A stretch of 64,000 nucleotides of DNA, from positions 496,001 through 560,000 of the forward strand of contig NZ_JABWTK010000001.1 in the NCBI RefSeq assembly GCF_020071995.1, given 5' to 3'. Positions 7,847 to 16,648 of the stretch are shown here, in pieces; position 1 is the first letter of the stretch, and each line of letters begins with the position of its first letter. Source of the stretch: Planococcus chinensis. Lineage in GTDB: Bacteria > Bacillota > Bacilli > Bacillales_A > Planococcaceae. Below the pieces are notes generated by a model. That model made no database searches, was not told the origin of the DNA, and was given only the letters and a program-made list of their open reading frames with translations. Made by a program: the position numbers and the translations under genes.

Positions 7847-8323
7847 ATGGATACGACATTCAAAATGGAGAACCAGGTGTTCAATTACCGGGTGGCGGCA
7901 GTATGGATTGAAAACGGACATGTTTTGCTGCACAAGCAGACGCACGAATCCCACTGGGCACTGCCGGGAGGCCGGGCGCAAATGCTGGAAGACTCGAAAA
8001 CGTGTCTGGTACGCGAAATCAAAGAGGAATTGGATGCAGAAGCGGAAACCGAACGTCTGCTGTGGGTGACAGAAAACTTTTTCACGTACAGCGAAAAATC
8101 GTACCATGAACTGGGTTTTTACTATGCAGTGAAAGGGAAGCGCGGCGAGCAGCATTACCGTCCCGAACCATTTTTCGGTCCGGAAGGCGATCACCTGACT
8201 TATCAATGGGTGCCGCTTGAAGAAGTTCGGCAAGTAAATCTTTATCCGGAGTTTCTGCGGGAAGCTTTAAATAACTTGCCGTCAGGAACCGAGCATTTGA
8301 TCATGGTGGACAACAAGGACTAA
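7847..8323 (+). CDS. NUDIX hydrolase
   Basis: A 158-residue NUDIX pyrophosphohydrolase. The NUDIX box is complete in its catalytic part (G-x5-E-x7-REIKEEL, about residues 43-63), with Asp in place of the usual second Gly. The domain fills most of the protein. It starts 10 bp after the phosphoesterase stop behind AAGGGG. NUDIX substrates are nucleoside diphosphates linked to another group; no specificity motif could be recognised. Confidence 0.88.
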   Translation: MDTTFKMENQVFNYRVAAVWIENGHVLLHKQTHESHWALPGGRAQMLEDSKTCLVREIKEELDAEAETERLLWVTENFFTYSEKSYHELGFYYAVKGKRGEQHYRPEPFFGPEGDHLTYQWVPLEEVRQVNLYPEFLREALNNLPSGTEHLIMVDNKD

Positions 8324-8393
8324 CAGAGGGCTCAAGTTTATTGGCATCGTGAGGAAATTCGAGCGATGCCTATTTTGCAAGGAGGCGTACGAA

Positions 8394-8891
8394 GTGATAA
8401 AAAAGAAAGAAGTCACGCTTCATCCTTATACCTCGAAGGTGACTGTCGAATACAGTCTGCCGTCAGACCAATTGGAATTTACAGGCCTGCCGCAGGACAT
8501 CATTGAGCGGGATGCCCAAAATCCCGATAAGCATTTGATTGTCATAAAAGCACGGGACGAAGTAGCCGGCTTTTTTGAGCTGGATGAATCGGATGACCGG
8601 AAACTGTATTCCAATAATCCGAAAGCATTGCTGCTTCGAGGCTATTCAGTCAATCCGGAATATCAGGGGCGCGGCATTGCCACCGGCTCGATTTATGCGT
8701 TGCCGGGCTTTGTCCAAAAAGAATTTCCAGAGTTCGATGAAGTGGTGCTTGGTGTGAATGCGCGAAATCTGCCGGCTCAGCGAGTCTACCAGAAAGCAGG
8801 ATTTGAGGACACCGGCCGTCGCCTGATGCGCTCAAAAGGCGAACAGATTGTCATGTGTTTAAGAGTGGATACGCAAAAAGAGAACAGTTGA
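8394..8891 (+). CDS. GNAT family N-acetyltransferase
   Basis: A 165-residue acetyltransferase with the acetyl-CoA binding region LRGYSVNPEYQGRGIATGSI (motif A, about residues 83-102) and the C-terminal VNARNLPAQRVYQKAGFEDTG motif. I use GTG 8394 because AAGGAGG (8379-8385) lies 8 bp upstream; a longer reading from 8349 lacks a site. The acceptor substrate is unknown. The stop codon lies in the loop of the terminator that follows. Confidence 0.85.
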   Translation: MIKKKEVTLHPYTSKVTVEYSLPSDQLEFTGLPQDIIERDAQNPDKHLIVIKARDEVAGFFELDESDDRKLYSNNPKALLLRGYSVNPEYQGRGIATGSIYALPGFVQKEFPEFDEVVLGVNARNLPAQRVYQKAGFEDTGRRLMRSKGEQIVMCLRVDTQKENS

Positions 8892-8904
8892 TGTTCTCTT
8901 TTTT
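8876..8904 (+). terminator. Terminator after the GNAT gene
   Basis: Perfect 11-bp stem (8876-8886 and 8892-8902) with a five-base loop holding the stop codon, then T-run. Confidence 0.85.
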
Positions 8905-8954
8905 GTTTGGAGTAAATGATAAGTTGTGGAAGTATACGCAGCGGGTGCTGCAGC

Positions 8955-9278
8955 TTATTCAAAATACAAATGCTTGTGCAGACTGCATCCGGGATTAAAA
9001 CGTGCCTGGCAAACCGGGCATGACGATGCACAGTCCAGGTATTCCTGAATTTCCAGCTCGTGGCCGCATGCACCACAAAGAACGGCTTTTTCATTGAACT
9101 TTTCTTTTGGCCATACTTTGGCTTTGCCGCATCCGGCTGCCTGGTGGCATTCAAAGCAAGGATAATAAATGCCGCAGCAGAAAAATTTGATGGCGATGCG
9201 GTCAATTTCGGAATGGTAATGGGCGCAGCGTGTTTCATCATCCACGTCAATGCCTTTAACAGGGACAGAATGTGACAT
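8955..9278 (-). CDS. CHY-type zinc finger protein
   Basis: A 107-residue protein with the CHY zinc-finger pattern: RCAHYHSEID near residue 17, FFCCGIYYPCFECH at about 32-45, then CGACGH and SCPVCQARFNPGCSLHKH towards the C-terminus. The many Cys and His residues fit three bound zinc ions. TAGGAGGT precedes the ATG. Bacterial stand-alone CHY proteins have no well-defined function. The gene is divergent from the riboflavin operon. Confidence 0.88.
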   Translation of the reverse strand: MSHSVPVKGIDVDDETRCAHYHSEIDRIAIKFFCCGIYYPCFECHQAAGCGKAKVWPKEKFNEKAVLCGACGHELEIQEYLDCASSCPVCQARFNPGCSLHKHLYFE

Positions 9279-9366
9279 TTATTAACCTCCTATAACATTT
9301 TAAGAGAAATTTACTGACTATTCTTCTGTTTATGTTACTATTAAACGGACGAATAATCGAATCAAT

Positions 9367-9531
9367 TCTTCGGGGCAAGGTGAAATTCCTTACCGGCGGT
9401 GAGCAGGAAACTGTAAGTCCGTGACCCGATCTGTGAAATTCAGGGGCTGACCATGCGCCTGCACATTTCATAGACGGTGGAGCTGGTGTAAATCCGGCAC
9501 CGACAGTGAAAGTCTGGATGGGAGAAGAATT
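9367..9531 (+). ncRNA. FMN riboswitch (RFN element)
   Basis: The conserved RFN landmarks are present in order: GGGGCAAGGTGAAATTCC, TACCGGCGGT, AGTCCGTGACCC, GAATTC-like P4/P5 segments, CGGTGGAGCTGGTGTAAATCCGGCACCGACAGT and a closing GATGGGAGAAGAA. It sits upstream of riboflavin synthesis genes and is expected to shut them off when FMN is plentiful. A variable hairpin (about 9440-9475) is longer than minimal. Confidence 0.95.
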
Positions 9532-9856
9532 GAAGCTTTTTTTGTTATGCACTTTTTTAAAAAAATTGGTGAAGTCTATGCTGTTGCGGAAAAAGATCCT
9601 CCTTTTGAAGCCGGCTTTCAGAGCAGATCCAATAAAAACGTGCATTGGTTTCGCGTACTCAATATTCCTCAGCACTACCCTTTCCTTACCACCCGTTTGC
9701 CCCTTGGTGGAAAGAACTCATAATTTGTATTGCCTTTTCGGCAAGTTTGCCGAAGAACGTCCGACTGCTGATTAAAAGCATTCGAAGCTCGACACAACTG
9801 AATAAAGTTCCAGGACAAAGAAAATTTTAAAACATGGCAAAGGAGCGTGATTGCAA
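9532..9856 (+). other. Long leader between riboswitch and ribE
   Basis: About 325 bases separate the aptamer from ribE. It holds an open reading frame of 58 codons (ATG 9547, stop before 9725; product starting MHFFKKIGEVYAVAEKD) without a good ribosome binding site, and a perfect 8-bp inverted repeat TTCGGCAA/TTGCCGAA (9737-9754). No clear terminator with a T-run was found, so the expression platform is not obvious. The region does not resemble ribD to me. Confidence 0.4.
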
Positions 9857-10486
9857 GTGTTTACTGGAATAGTGGAAGAAGTGGGTCGTGTGGCTTCTCT
9901 CCGTGCCAAGCCACAGGCCATGGAACTGACAATCGCCTGTTCACTCGTTTTGGAAGATGTGAAGCGGGGAGACAGCATTTCAATCAATGGCGTCTGCCTG
10001 ACGGTTTCGACTTTTACGCACAATACGTTTACAGTCGATGTCATTCCTGAAACGGTCAAAACTTCCACCATGTCGGAACTGAAAAGCGGTTCCCGTGTGA
10101 ATCTGGAACGGGCTATGCCTGCCAACGGGCGTTTTGGCGGCCATTTTGTCAGCGGACATATCGACGGCACCGGTGTCATCCGTTCAGTTAAAAAAGAGTC
10201 GAACGCCCTGACGAAAGTAATTGAAGTGGAGCCGGAACTCATGAAGTACATGATGCTTAAGGGATCTGTCGCAGTAGACGGAACCTCGCTTACGATTTTC
10301 GATCTTGGAAATAAGACCATAACCATTTCGCTGATTCCCACCACGCAGGAAGATTCTCTGTTAGGGGAAAAAGGGATTGGTGCACGCGTGAATATCGAAT
10401 GCGATTTACTAGCAAAATACACAGAACGGATTCAATCAGCGCAGCCGAAAATGACTCGGAGCTGGCTGGCTGAAAACGGATTTTGA
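9857..10486 (+). CDS. ribE: Riboflavin synthase alpha subunit
   Basis: Converts two 6,7-dimethyl-8-ribityllumazine molecules to riboflavin plus the pyrimidine precursor. The product (about 209 residues) has the two tandem lumazine-binding barrels: FTGIVEEVG at the start and a repeat near residue 98 ([12 protein letters not shown]), with SINGVCLTV in the first and [10 protein letters not shown] in the second. The GTG at 9857 gives the family's standard MFTGI start; a TTG at 9851 is nearer the AAAGGAG. First gene of the FMN-controlled operon; the usual preceding ribD is absent. Confidence 0.95.
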   Translation: MFTGIVEEVGRVASLRAKPQAMELTIACSLVLEDVKRGDSISINGVCLTVSTFTHNTFTVDVIPETVKTSTMSELKSGSRVNLERAMPANGRFGGHFVSGHIDGTGVIRSVKKESNALTKVIEVEPELMKYMMLKGSVAVDGTSLTIFDLGNKTITISLIPTTQEDSLLGEKGIGARVNIECDLLAKYTERIQSAQPKMTRSWLAENGF

Positions 10487-10499
10487 TGGAGGCGGTAAT

Positions 10500-11693
10500 A
10501 TGTTCTATACGGTAGAAGAAGCGGTTCGGGATTTAAAAGACGGAAAAGCTGTCATCGTCATTGATGATGAAAACCGGGAAAATGAAGGGGATTTTATCGC
10601 TTTGGCAGAGCATGCCACGCCGGAAATCATTAATTTGATGGCAACCGAAGGCCGCGGATTGATTTGCGTGCCGGTGGAAGAAACAATTGCCAAACGGCTG
10701 AAAATCGGATTGATGACCGACAACAATACGGATGAATACGGAACAGCGTTTACCATTAGCGTCGACCATAGGGACACCACTACAGGCATCAGTGCGTTTG
10801 AACGTTCGCACACGATTTTGAGTATGCTCGATTCGGAATCCAAAGCGGCGGATTTCAAACGCCCCGGCCATGTTTTCCCGCTGATCGCCAAAAAGGGCGG
10901 CGTATTACGCCGTGCCGGCCATACGGAAGCGGCGGTGGACTTAGCAAAACTGGCCGGATCCGCGCCGGCTGGCGTCATCTGCGAAATCATGAATCCGGAC
11001 GGCACGATGGCCCGTGTGGATGATCTTCAGAAAGTGGCGGAACGCCTCGGGCTGGGCATATTGACCATCCAGGATTTAATCGCCTACAAACGCAAAAATG
11101 AAAAATTGATTAAGCGGGAAGTGGAAGTTGCGCTTCCGACGGCATACGGGGAATTCCGGACGATCGGCTATACCGAAGTGCTGACCGGACAGGACCATGT
11201 GGCGTTTGTCAAAGGGGACATCGATCCGGAACAACCGGTTCTGGTGCGCGTCCATTCCGAATGTTTGACAGGGGACGTATTTGGTTCCCATAAATGCGAT
11301 TGCGGGCCGCAGCTTCATGCTGCATTGGAACAAATCGGATCCTCGGAATCGGGTGTCCTGCTATACATGCGGCAGGAAGGGCGCGGCATCGGCCTGATCA
11401 ATAAGCTGAAAGCCTACGAACTGCAGGCACAAGGCTATGACACGGTGGAAGCCAATCAGAAGCTCGGGTTTGCAGATGATTTGCGCGATTACGGAATCGG
11501 CGCGCAAATTTTGCGGGATCTCGGAATCGTGAAAATGAAACTATTGACGAATAACCCCAGAAAAATTGCCGGCATCGGCGGTTACGGCCTTGAAGTGGTT
11601 GAACGCCTGCCGATTGAAATGCAGACGACTAAAGACAACGAAGACTATATGAAAACCAAAAAATCGAAACTCGGCCATTTGCTGAATTTCTAA
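10500..11693 (+). CDS. ribBA: Bifunctional DHBP synthase / GTP cyclohydrolase II
   Basis: Supplies both precursors of the pathway. The N-terminal domain (about residues 1-200) is 3,4-dihydroxy-2-butanone-4-phosphate synthase with the acidic loop [10 protein letters not shown] and the later [11 protein letters not shown]; the C-terminal domain (about 205-397) is GTP cyclohydrolase II with the zinc cysteines in [20 protein letters not shown] and the catalytic [10 protein letters not shown]. At 397 residues it has the normal fusion length. It begins 13 bp after ribE behind GGAGGCGG. Confidence 0.96.
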   Translation: MFYTVEEAVRDLKDGKAVIVIDDENRENEGDFIALAEHATPEIINLMATEGRGLICVPVEETIAKRLKIGLMTDNNTDEYGTAFTISVDHRDTTTGISAFERSHTILSMLDSESKAADFKRPGHVFPLIAKKGGVLRRAGHTEAAVDLAKLAGSAPAGVICEIMNPDGTMARVDDLQKVAERLGLGILTIQDLIAYKRKNEKLIKREVEVALPTAYGEFRTIGYTEVLTGQDHVAFVKGDIDPEQPVLVRVHSECLTGDVFGSHKCDCGPQLHAALEQIGSSESGVLLYMRQEGRGIGLINKLKAYELQAQGYDTVEANQKLGFADDLRDYGIGAQILRDLGIVKMKLLTNNPRKIAGIGGYGLEVVERLPIEMQTTKDNEDYMKTKKSKLGHLLNF

Positions 11694-11707
11694 AGGAGAC
11701 CTGGATT

Positions 11708-12172
11708 ATGAAAACTCATTTTGAAGGATATTTAAACGGCGAAGGACTGCGCATCGGCATTGTTGTCGGACGCTTTAACGAATTTATCACCAGCAAATTG
11801 CTGAGTGGTGCAGAAGACGCCTTAAAGCGCCATGGCGTCAAGGATACGGATGTTTCCATTGCTTGGGTGCCCGGAGCTTTTGAAATTCCGCTGGTTGCTA
11901 AGAAAATGGCGACAAGCGGCAATTACGATGCTGTTATTACACTTGGAACTGTGATCAGAGGCGCGACGCCTCATTTCGATTACGTTTGCAGCGAAGTGGC
12001 CAAAGGCGTTTCCAGAGCAAGCGACCAGGCAAATATTCCGGTTATTTTCGGAGTGTTGACGACCGATTCAATTGAGCAGGCGATTGAGCGCGCAGGAACA
12101 AAAGCGGGCAACAAAGGTTGGGAATCTGCAGCCGGCGCAATTGAAATGGCTAATTTGATGAAGAAATTGTAA
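11708..12172 (+). CDS. ribH: 6,7-dimethyl-8-ribityllumazine synthase
   Basis: Condenses the ribityl-aminouracil intermediate with dihydroxybutanone phosphate to give lumazine, the substrate of RibE. The 154-residue protein has [10 protein letters not shown] near residue 20, [16 protein letters not shown] near 53 and the [12 protein letters not shown] active-site loop with its His. It normally forms a 60-subunit capsid around RibE. Last gene of the operon, followed by a strong terminator. Confidence 0.96.
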   Translation: MKTHFEGYLNGEGLRIGIVVGRFNEFITSKLLSGAEDALKRHGVKDTDVSIAWVPGAFEIPLVAKKMATSGNYDAVITLGTVIRGATPHFDYVCSEVAKGVSRASDQANIPVIFGVLTTDSIEQAIERAGTKAGNKGWESAAGAIEMANLMKKL

Positions 12173-12178
12173 GGCAAA

Positions 12179-12206
12179 ACCCGAAGCCGAGTGCTTCGGG
12201 TTTTTT
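12179..12206 (+). terminator. Terminator of the riboflavin operon
   Basis: Perfect 9-bp GC-rich stem ACCCGAAGC/GCTTCGGGT (12179-12187 and 12193-12201) followed by T6. Confidence 0.9.
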
Positions 12207-12210
12207 ATTG

Positions 12211-12235
12211 GCTTAAAAAACAGGGAAAGGGGAAT
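12211..12235 (+). promoter_or_regulatory. Candidate sigma-B promoter for the DUF421 gene
   Basis: GCTTAA, 13 bp, GGGAAT: five of six matches to each half of the Bacillus sigma-B consensus GTTTAA-N12-14-GGGTAT, placed about 35 bp before the start codon. Confidence 0.5.
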
Positions 12236-12271
12236 GGGACCATAGAGGACAAGTGACTGGAGGAGAAGGTT

Positions 12272-12979
12272 ATGACGTATGTTGACATTGGGATCAAATT
12301 GGTTTTCGGACTTGTGGCGCTGCTGGTGGTCACCAGGCTGCTCGGAAAAAAAGAAATGTCCCAGCTGACACCGTTCGACTTTATTTATTCCATCGTTCTT
12401 GGCGGCATTTTAGAAGAAAGCATTTATGACGATAAAGTCTCCGGGCTGCATGTCTGGTTTGCGGCCGCTGTCTGGGGAATTATGCTTTATGGCATTGAAA
12501 AGCTCTCGAAAAAATACGATAAAATCCGGGTGATGCTTAAAGGGGACGCTTCAATTCTGATTCAGGACGGGGAGTTCATGGTAGAAGAATTGAACAAAAA
12601 CCATCTGGAAATGGAACAGCTCCGAACGATGCTGCGCGAACATGGCGTATTTTCGCTGCGTGAAGTCCGCGATCTGTATCTTGAGCCTGGTGGTACGGTC
12701 AGTTTGCGCAAGTATGCTGAAAAGGACAGTGTCACGCCAGAAATGATCGGAATCAAGCCAAAAGACGACTCGCTGACATTTTTGTTTGTAGATGAAGGCG
12801 AGATGAACGAAGGTATTTTAAAGTATGCCGGAAAATCGAAAGAATGGCTTTATCAGGAATTGGAGAAGGAAGGATTTAGTGATATCGAGAAAATTTTGTA
12901 TGCCGAATGGTCTAAAACGGACGGATTTTTCATAAAGACTTATAATGGAGCTAAGAACGGTCCTGCAAGAGGAAATTAG
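12272..12979 (+). CDS. DUF421 domain membrane protein (YetF/YdfR-like)
   Basis: A 235-residue protein with about three N-terminal membrane helices (residues 5-75) and a soluble C-terminal domain. The TRLLGKKEMSQLTPFDFIYSIVLGG stretch is the family's hallmark, and EMEQLRTMLREHGVFSLREV marks the conserved cytoplasmic part. In Bacillus spore formers relatives affect germination and general stress; here a sigma-B-like promoter suggests stress control. GACTGGAGGAG lies 8 bp upstream. Biochemical function is unknown. Confidence 0.85.
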   Translation: MTYVDIGIKLVFGLVALLVVTRLLGKKEMSQLTPFDFIYSIVLGGILEESIYDDKVSGLHVWFAAAVWGIMLYGIEKLSKKYDKIRVMLKGDASILIQDGEFMVEELNKNHLEMEQLRTMLREHGVFSLREVRDLYLEPGGTVSLRKYAEKDSVTPEMIGIKPKDDSLTFLFVDEGEMNEGILKYAGKSKEWLYQELEKEGFSDIEKILYAEWSKTDGFFIKTYNGAKNGPARGN

Positions 12980-12990
12980 GAGTGTGGCAG

Positions 12991-13521
12991 ATGAAAAAGA
13001 CGATTTATTTGGTGAGGCATTGCAAAGCAGTGGGGCAAGAACCCGGCGCTTTGTTAACGGATGAAGGAGAGAAACAGGCTAAGCAGCTTGCCGGTTTCTT
13101 TCAGGACAAAGAGATTCAGCATATTATTTCGAGCCCGTTTACAAGGGCAATCAAATCCATTGAACCGACAGCGGACAGCCTTAGCCTGGGGATTGAAATC
13201 GAGGACCGCCTTGCAGAACGGGTACTCAGTACAGAGGATTTGCCGGACTGGATGGAGCGGTTGAAAGAGTCTTTTCAGGATTTAGGCATGAAACTTTCTG
13301 GCGGCGAATCAGGAATGGAGGCTACGGAAAGGGGAATGGCCGTACTGTCTTTAGCTTCTGACTGCAGTATTTTAGTGACTCATGGCAACCTGTTGGGGCT
13401 GATGTTGAAACAGATTGATGAAACTTATGGATTCGAAGAATGGAAAAACCTTTCGAATCCGGACGTCTATCAGATAGAAATTGAAGGCGATGCATTTCAA
13501 ATCACAAGAATATGGGAATAA
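12991..13521 (+). CDS. Histidine phosphatase family protein
   Basis: A 176-residue phosphoglycerate-mutase-like phosphatase. The catalytic motif reads LVRHCKA (about residue 9-15), with Cys where RHG or RHA is usual, and the second His is in ILVTHGNLLG. SSPFTRAIKSIEPTA carries the conserved Arg of the phosphate pocket. The ATG at 12991 is 8 bp after TAGGAG and only 11 bp after the DUF421 gene. Substrate is unknown; members act on sugar phosphates, nucleotides or proteins. Confidence 0.85.
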   Translation: MKKTIYLVRHCKAVGQEPGALLTDEGEKQAKQLAGFFQDKEIQHIISSPFTRAIKSIEPTADSLSLGIEIEDRLAERVLSTEDLPDWMERLKESFQDLGMKLSGGESGMEATERGMAVLSLASDCSILVTHGNLLGLMLKQIDETYGFEEWKNLSNPDVYQIEIEGDAFQITRIWE

Positions 13522-13597
13522 TATAAGAGAACCCGATGAAAGTAGCAGGTATAAGCAGCGCTGTTTTGGTTCATTAGTGCAAAGGGAGGTGAACCTC

Positions 13598-15421
13598 ATG
13601 AACAAAACAAAAGCAGTTCCTTATTTAATGATCTTTTTTCTTCTTTTATTAAAGGTAAGTGCATTTCGCATTCTGATTTTTGATACCAAATCCATCTGGC
13701 ATATTGCTTTTGTCGAGTTTCCAGTATGGGCTTTTCTGCTGGCTGCAGTGCTGCTGATTTTCAAGAAACACGTATGGTTGGCCGCTTGGCTCTACAGTTT
13801 TGCCGTTTCGGGAATTTTCTTTGCCGTGACTTTGTATAGCCGCTACTATACCACTATCCCTTCCTATTACGATTTGCAGCAGGCTACCCAGTCCAGTACG
13901 GTAGGGACGACGATTTTGCTGCTGATCAACCCATCGGATTTCCTGTTTTTCCTGGACGTTGTGTTGCTTGCGATGATTGCGAGAAAATGGAAAGAATCGC
14001 CGCGCACGCCGCCTAAGTTCAAATATGCGGCAGTTGGGTTAGCGGCTATCAGTATAGTTACCACAGTCTATGCTATTAAACAGCCCATTATTGATGTCTC
14101 ATATTTTGCAAAAGAGAACGGCTACGCCCAGTCTCAGCTTGTGCAAATGTATCAACAGGCAAACGAGAAAGCACATGCCTCTTCAACTACATTATCCCCT
14201 GAAGAATTGGAAGCCTTAAAAGGGAATGAATATGTCCCGATAAACAATCACGAAACGTTCGGGTTGGCGGAAGGGCACCATTTGTTCGTGGTCCAAGTGG
14301 AATCGATGCAGAATTTTGTGGTTGGCCGATCATTGAATGGGCAGGAAATTACACCGAACATCAACGACTTGCTTGAGGAGAGCGCGTATTTTTCTAATGT
14401 CTTTCAGCAAATTGGGGCAGGCACGACATCTGATGCCGAATGGATTGCCAATACCGGACTGTATACAGAAGGCATGGTGCCGGTCGTCAACAAGTTGAAC
14501 GGCAGCCAAGTTCCGTCGCTTGCGCAAACACTGGAAGGGCATGGCTATGGTTCAGCAACGTACCACGCGGATGATATCGAGTTTTGGAAGCGCAATGTGC
14601 TGTATCCGGTTCTGGGATTTGATGAAATATTTTCGAATGAACAAATTCCGGAAATAAAACAGGTCGGGTTTGGACCGGCAGACGAAGTGCTGATGGACTT
14701 TGCCTTAGGTGAATTGCCGCGCCAACTCGATGCGTACGAGCGCATCTACTCGAATATTGTCATGATGACCAGCCATACGCCATTCGTCCTGCCGGAAGAC
14801 ATGCAATATCTGGATTTGCCGATGGAATACGAAGGCACCCATGTCGGCCATTATTTGCAGGCCATCCGTTATGCGGATGAGCAAGTCGGATACTTTATTG
14901 AGAAATTAAAAAAACAAGGACTGTTCGATGAATCCTTGATTGTCATTTTCGGAGACCACTCCGGTATTCACGGATCTCCGCTCGCTTACGAAGACGATAT
15001 ACTTCTCAAAGACTTCCTCGGCCATTCCTATTCAATGAAAGAGCGCTACACAATTCCGCTCTTATTCACCGGCGGCGGCTTGTTTGATGGAGTTAAAATG
15101 GACCGGCTGGGAGGGCAAGTGGATATTATGCCGACCACACTCGCACTTCTCGGTATTGAGCATGAAACGCCGCTGATGGGCCATAACTTGTTCCAGTATG
15201 AGAAGAATTTGCTTGGCATGCGCTATTATTTGCCGGGAGGGTCATTTATCCAATCGGAACAACTGTATAAAGCACCTGGAGCCAAACTGCCGGATATGCT
15301 ATTGGATATCAAAACGATGGAAAAGCGAAAGAAAAACAGCGAAACCAAAAAGCATACCCGTGACGTGCAGAAACTTCTGGAGTACGGAGATACATTGCTG
15401 AAACCGTATATCCAAAACTGA
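13598..15421 (+). CDS. Lipoteichoic acid synthase-like sulfatase-fold membrane enzyme
   Basis: A 607-residue LtaS-family protein: five N-terminal membrane helices (about residues 8-180) and an extracellular sulfatase-fold domain. Ligands and nucleophile are visible: VQVESMQN (metal-binding Glu), GAGTTSDAEW (catalytic Thr), and IVIFGDHSGIHG (metal-binding Asp/His). The family transfers glycerol-phosphate from phosphatidylglycerol to the growing lipoteichoic acid chain or primes it. Bacillales have several paralogues, so this may be the main synthase or a YqgS/YfnI/YvgJ-type one. AAAGGGAGGT precedes the ATG. The GT2-GtrA-YfhO operon at 27-31 kb would modify its product. Confidence 0.88.
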   Translation: MNKTKAVPYLMIFFLLLLKVSAFRILIFDTKSIWHIAFVEFPVWAFLLAAVLLIFKKHVWLAAWLYSFAVSGIFFAVTLYSRYYTTIPSYYDLQQATQSSTVGTTILLLINPSDFLFFLDVVLLAMIARKWKESPRTPPKFKYAAVGLAAISIVTTVYAIKQPIIDVSYFAKENGYAQSQLVQMYQQANEKAHASSTTLSPEELEALKGNEYVPINNHETFGLAEGHHLFVVQVESMQNFVVGRSLNGQEITPNINDLLEESAYFSNVFQQIGAGTTSDAEWIANTGLYTEGMVPVVNKLNGSQVPSLAQTLEGHGYGSATYHADDIEFWKRNVLYPVLGFDEIFSNEQIPEIKQVGFGPADEVLMDFALGELPRQLDAYERIYSNIVMMTSHTPFVLPEDMQYLDLPMEYEGTHVGHYLQAIRYADEQVGYFIEKLKKQGLFDESLIVIFGDHSGIHGSPLAYEDDILLKDFLGHSYSMKERYTIPLLFTGGGLFDGVKMDRLGGQVDIMPTTLALLGIEHETPLMGHNLFQYEKNLLGMRYYLPGGSFIQSEQLYKAPGAKLPDMLLDIKTMEKRKKNSETKKHTRDVQKLLEYGDTLLKPYIQN

Positions 15422-15426
15422 AAAAA

Positions 15427-15455
15427 TTCACAGAACCGTTTGAATTCGTTATAAT
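15427..15455 (+). promoter_or_regulatory. Sigma-A promoter of the DUF697 GTPase gene
   Basis: TTCACA, 17 bp, TATAAT, located 33 bp before the start codon. Confidence 0.6.
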
Positions 15456-15487
15456 AGTCAGTAAAGATCAAAAAGGGGGAACGCCAG

Positions 15488-16501
15488 ATGGTAAAAGAGT
15501 TTGAACAAGAAGTCAGCCAGATAATGGACGCCATGTTTGAAAACGAAATGAAAAAAGTGAATGACATGCTTGATCAGGATTTGCTCATCTCGTTGATTGG
15601 GGAAGTGAATGCAGGAAAATCTTCAACCGTCAATAAAATCATCGGTGGAGATATTGCCAGCACGAACCCGATGCCGGGAGAGACAATCAGTGTCGATCCT
15701 TATAATATTCGCGGACTGGAAAACATCAAATTTATGGACACTCCCGGTTTGAACGACCCGAACGATGAAAACCCGAAGAAGACGCTTGAGTTTGTCCAGA
15801 ATTCAGACGTTGTGCTGTTCTTTTTGAATGCTGCCGGAACCGTGTTCTCGGAAAGCGAGAAAGAAAAATTCACGGCAATTGAAAAGCACAACAAAGACAT
15901 TCTGATTGTCCTGAACAAAATTGACGCGGCTGAAAACATCCCTTCAATTGTTCAGTTCGTTAAAGACCATACCAAAAATAAATACAAAGTCATTCCGATT
16001 TCTTCAAAGACCGGTGAAAATCTGGAGAACTTGAAGAAGGAAATCCTTTTTTTGCTCGAAAAGAAGGGGAAAGACCTGCTCTTCGCTAAAAGCATGAAAG
16101 AAAAGTCCTCTGCTGCCAACCGCTGGATTATCGGTGCAGGCGTGTCAGCAGGCGTCATCGGAGCTTCCCCAATCCCGGGTTCAGATGTTATTCCGTTGAC
16201 TTCCCTTCAGGTGGGAATGATTATAAAGCTTTCTAAACTGTACGATAAGCCGCTCAGCAAAAAAGCGGCCAAAGACATGATCGTCATCACGGCAACGCAG
16301 ACCATCGGCCATACGCTTTACCGCCAGGCCTTGAAATTCATCCCTGGCGCAGGCTCGGTGATCGGCGGAACAGTGGCTTCAGCCATGACATTGGCACTCG
16401 GCTACGGCGTAAAGTACGCTTACGAGAACAACATTGCCATCGATTACGATATGATCGGCGATTTGTTTGAAAAGTACCGGGCGCGTGAGAAAAAAGCATA
16501 A
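15488..16501 (+). CDS. Era-like GTPase with C-terminal DUF697 membrane-associated domain
   Basis: A 337-residue GTPase. G1 is GEVNAGKSS (about residue 38), G3 DTPG, G4 NKID and G5 SSKTG; G2 is a Thr in the PGETISVDP loop. After a linker near residue 195 the C-terminal 140 residues are alternating Gly/Ala-rich hydrophobic helices typical of DUF697 (YcjF-like), which suggests peripheral or integral membrane association. Family members are poorly characterised and some act in membrane or envelope stress. Monocistronic with its own promoter and terminator. Confidence 0.85.
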   Translation: MVKEFEQEVSQIMDAMFENEMKKVNDMLDQDLLISLIGEVNAGKSSTVNKIIGGDIASTNPMPGETISVDPYNIRGLENIKFMDTPGLNDPNDENPKKTLEFVQNSDVVLFFLNAAGTVFSESEKEKFTAIEKHNKDILIVLNKIDAAENIPSIVQFVKDHTKNKYKVIPISSKTGENLENLKKEILFLLEKKGKDLLFAKSMKEKSSAANRWIIGAGVSAGVIGASPIPGSDVIPLTSLQVGMIIKLSKLYDKPLSKKAAKDMIVITATQTIGHTLYRQALKFIPGAGSVIGGTVASAMTLALGYGVKYAYENNIAIDYDMIGDLFEKYRAREKKA

Positions 16502-16511
16502 AAGATGATGG

Positions 16512-16544
16512 AAAACCGCTCCTTAAAAGAGCGGTTTTTTTTTT
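16512..16544 (+). terminator. Terminator after the GTPase gene
   Basis: Perfect 10-bp stem AAAACCGCTC/GAGCGGTTTT (16512-16521, 16529-16538) with a long T-run. Confidence 0.9.
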
Positions 16545-16648
16545 GGGATAAGCATCGGGGAATCTGAGCGGGTGAGCCAGCTTTTAAAACGCTTGCTTCC
16601 AACCACTATGTGATTTATTTTTATAGAAAGAAGAGACGGAGGGTATGT

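Noticed and set aside
9506-9775. An 89-codon frame starting inside the FMN riboswitch
   Set aside because: Its start lies in the conserved aptamer, its composition is not protein-like, and no ribosome binding site is present.
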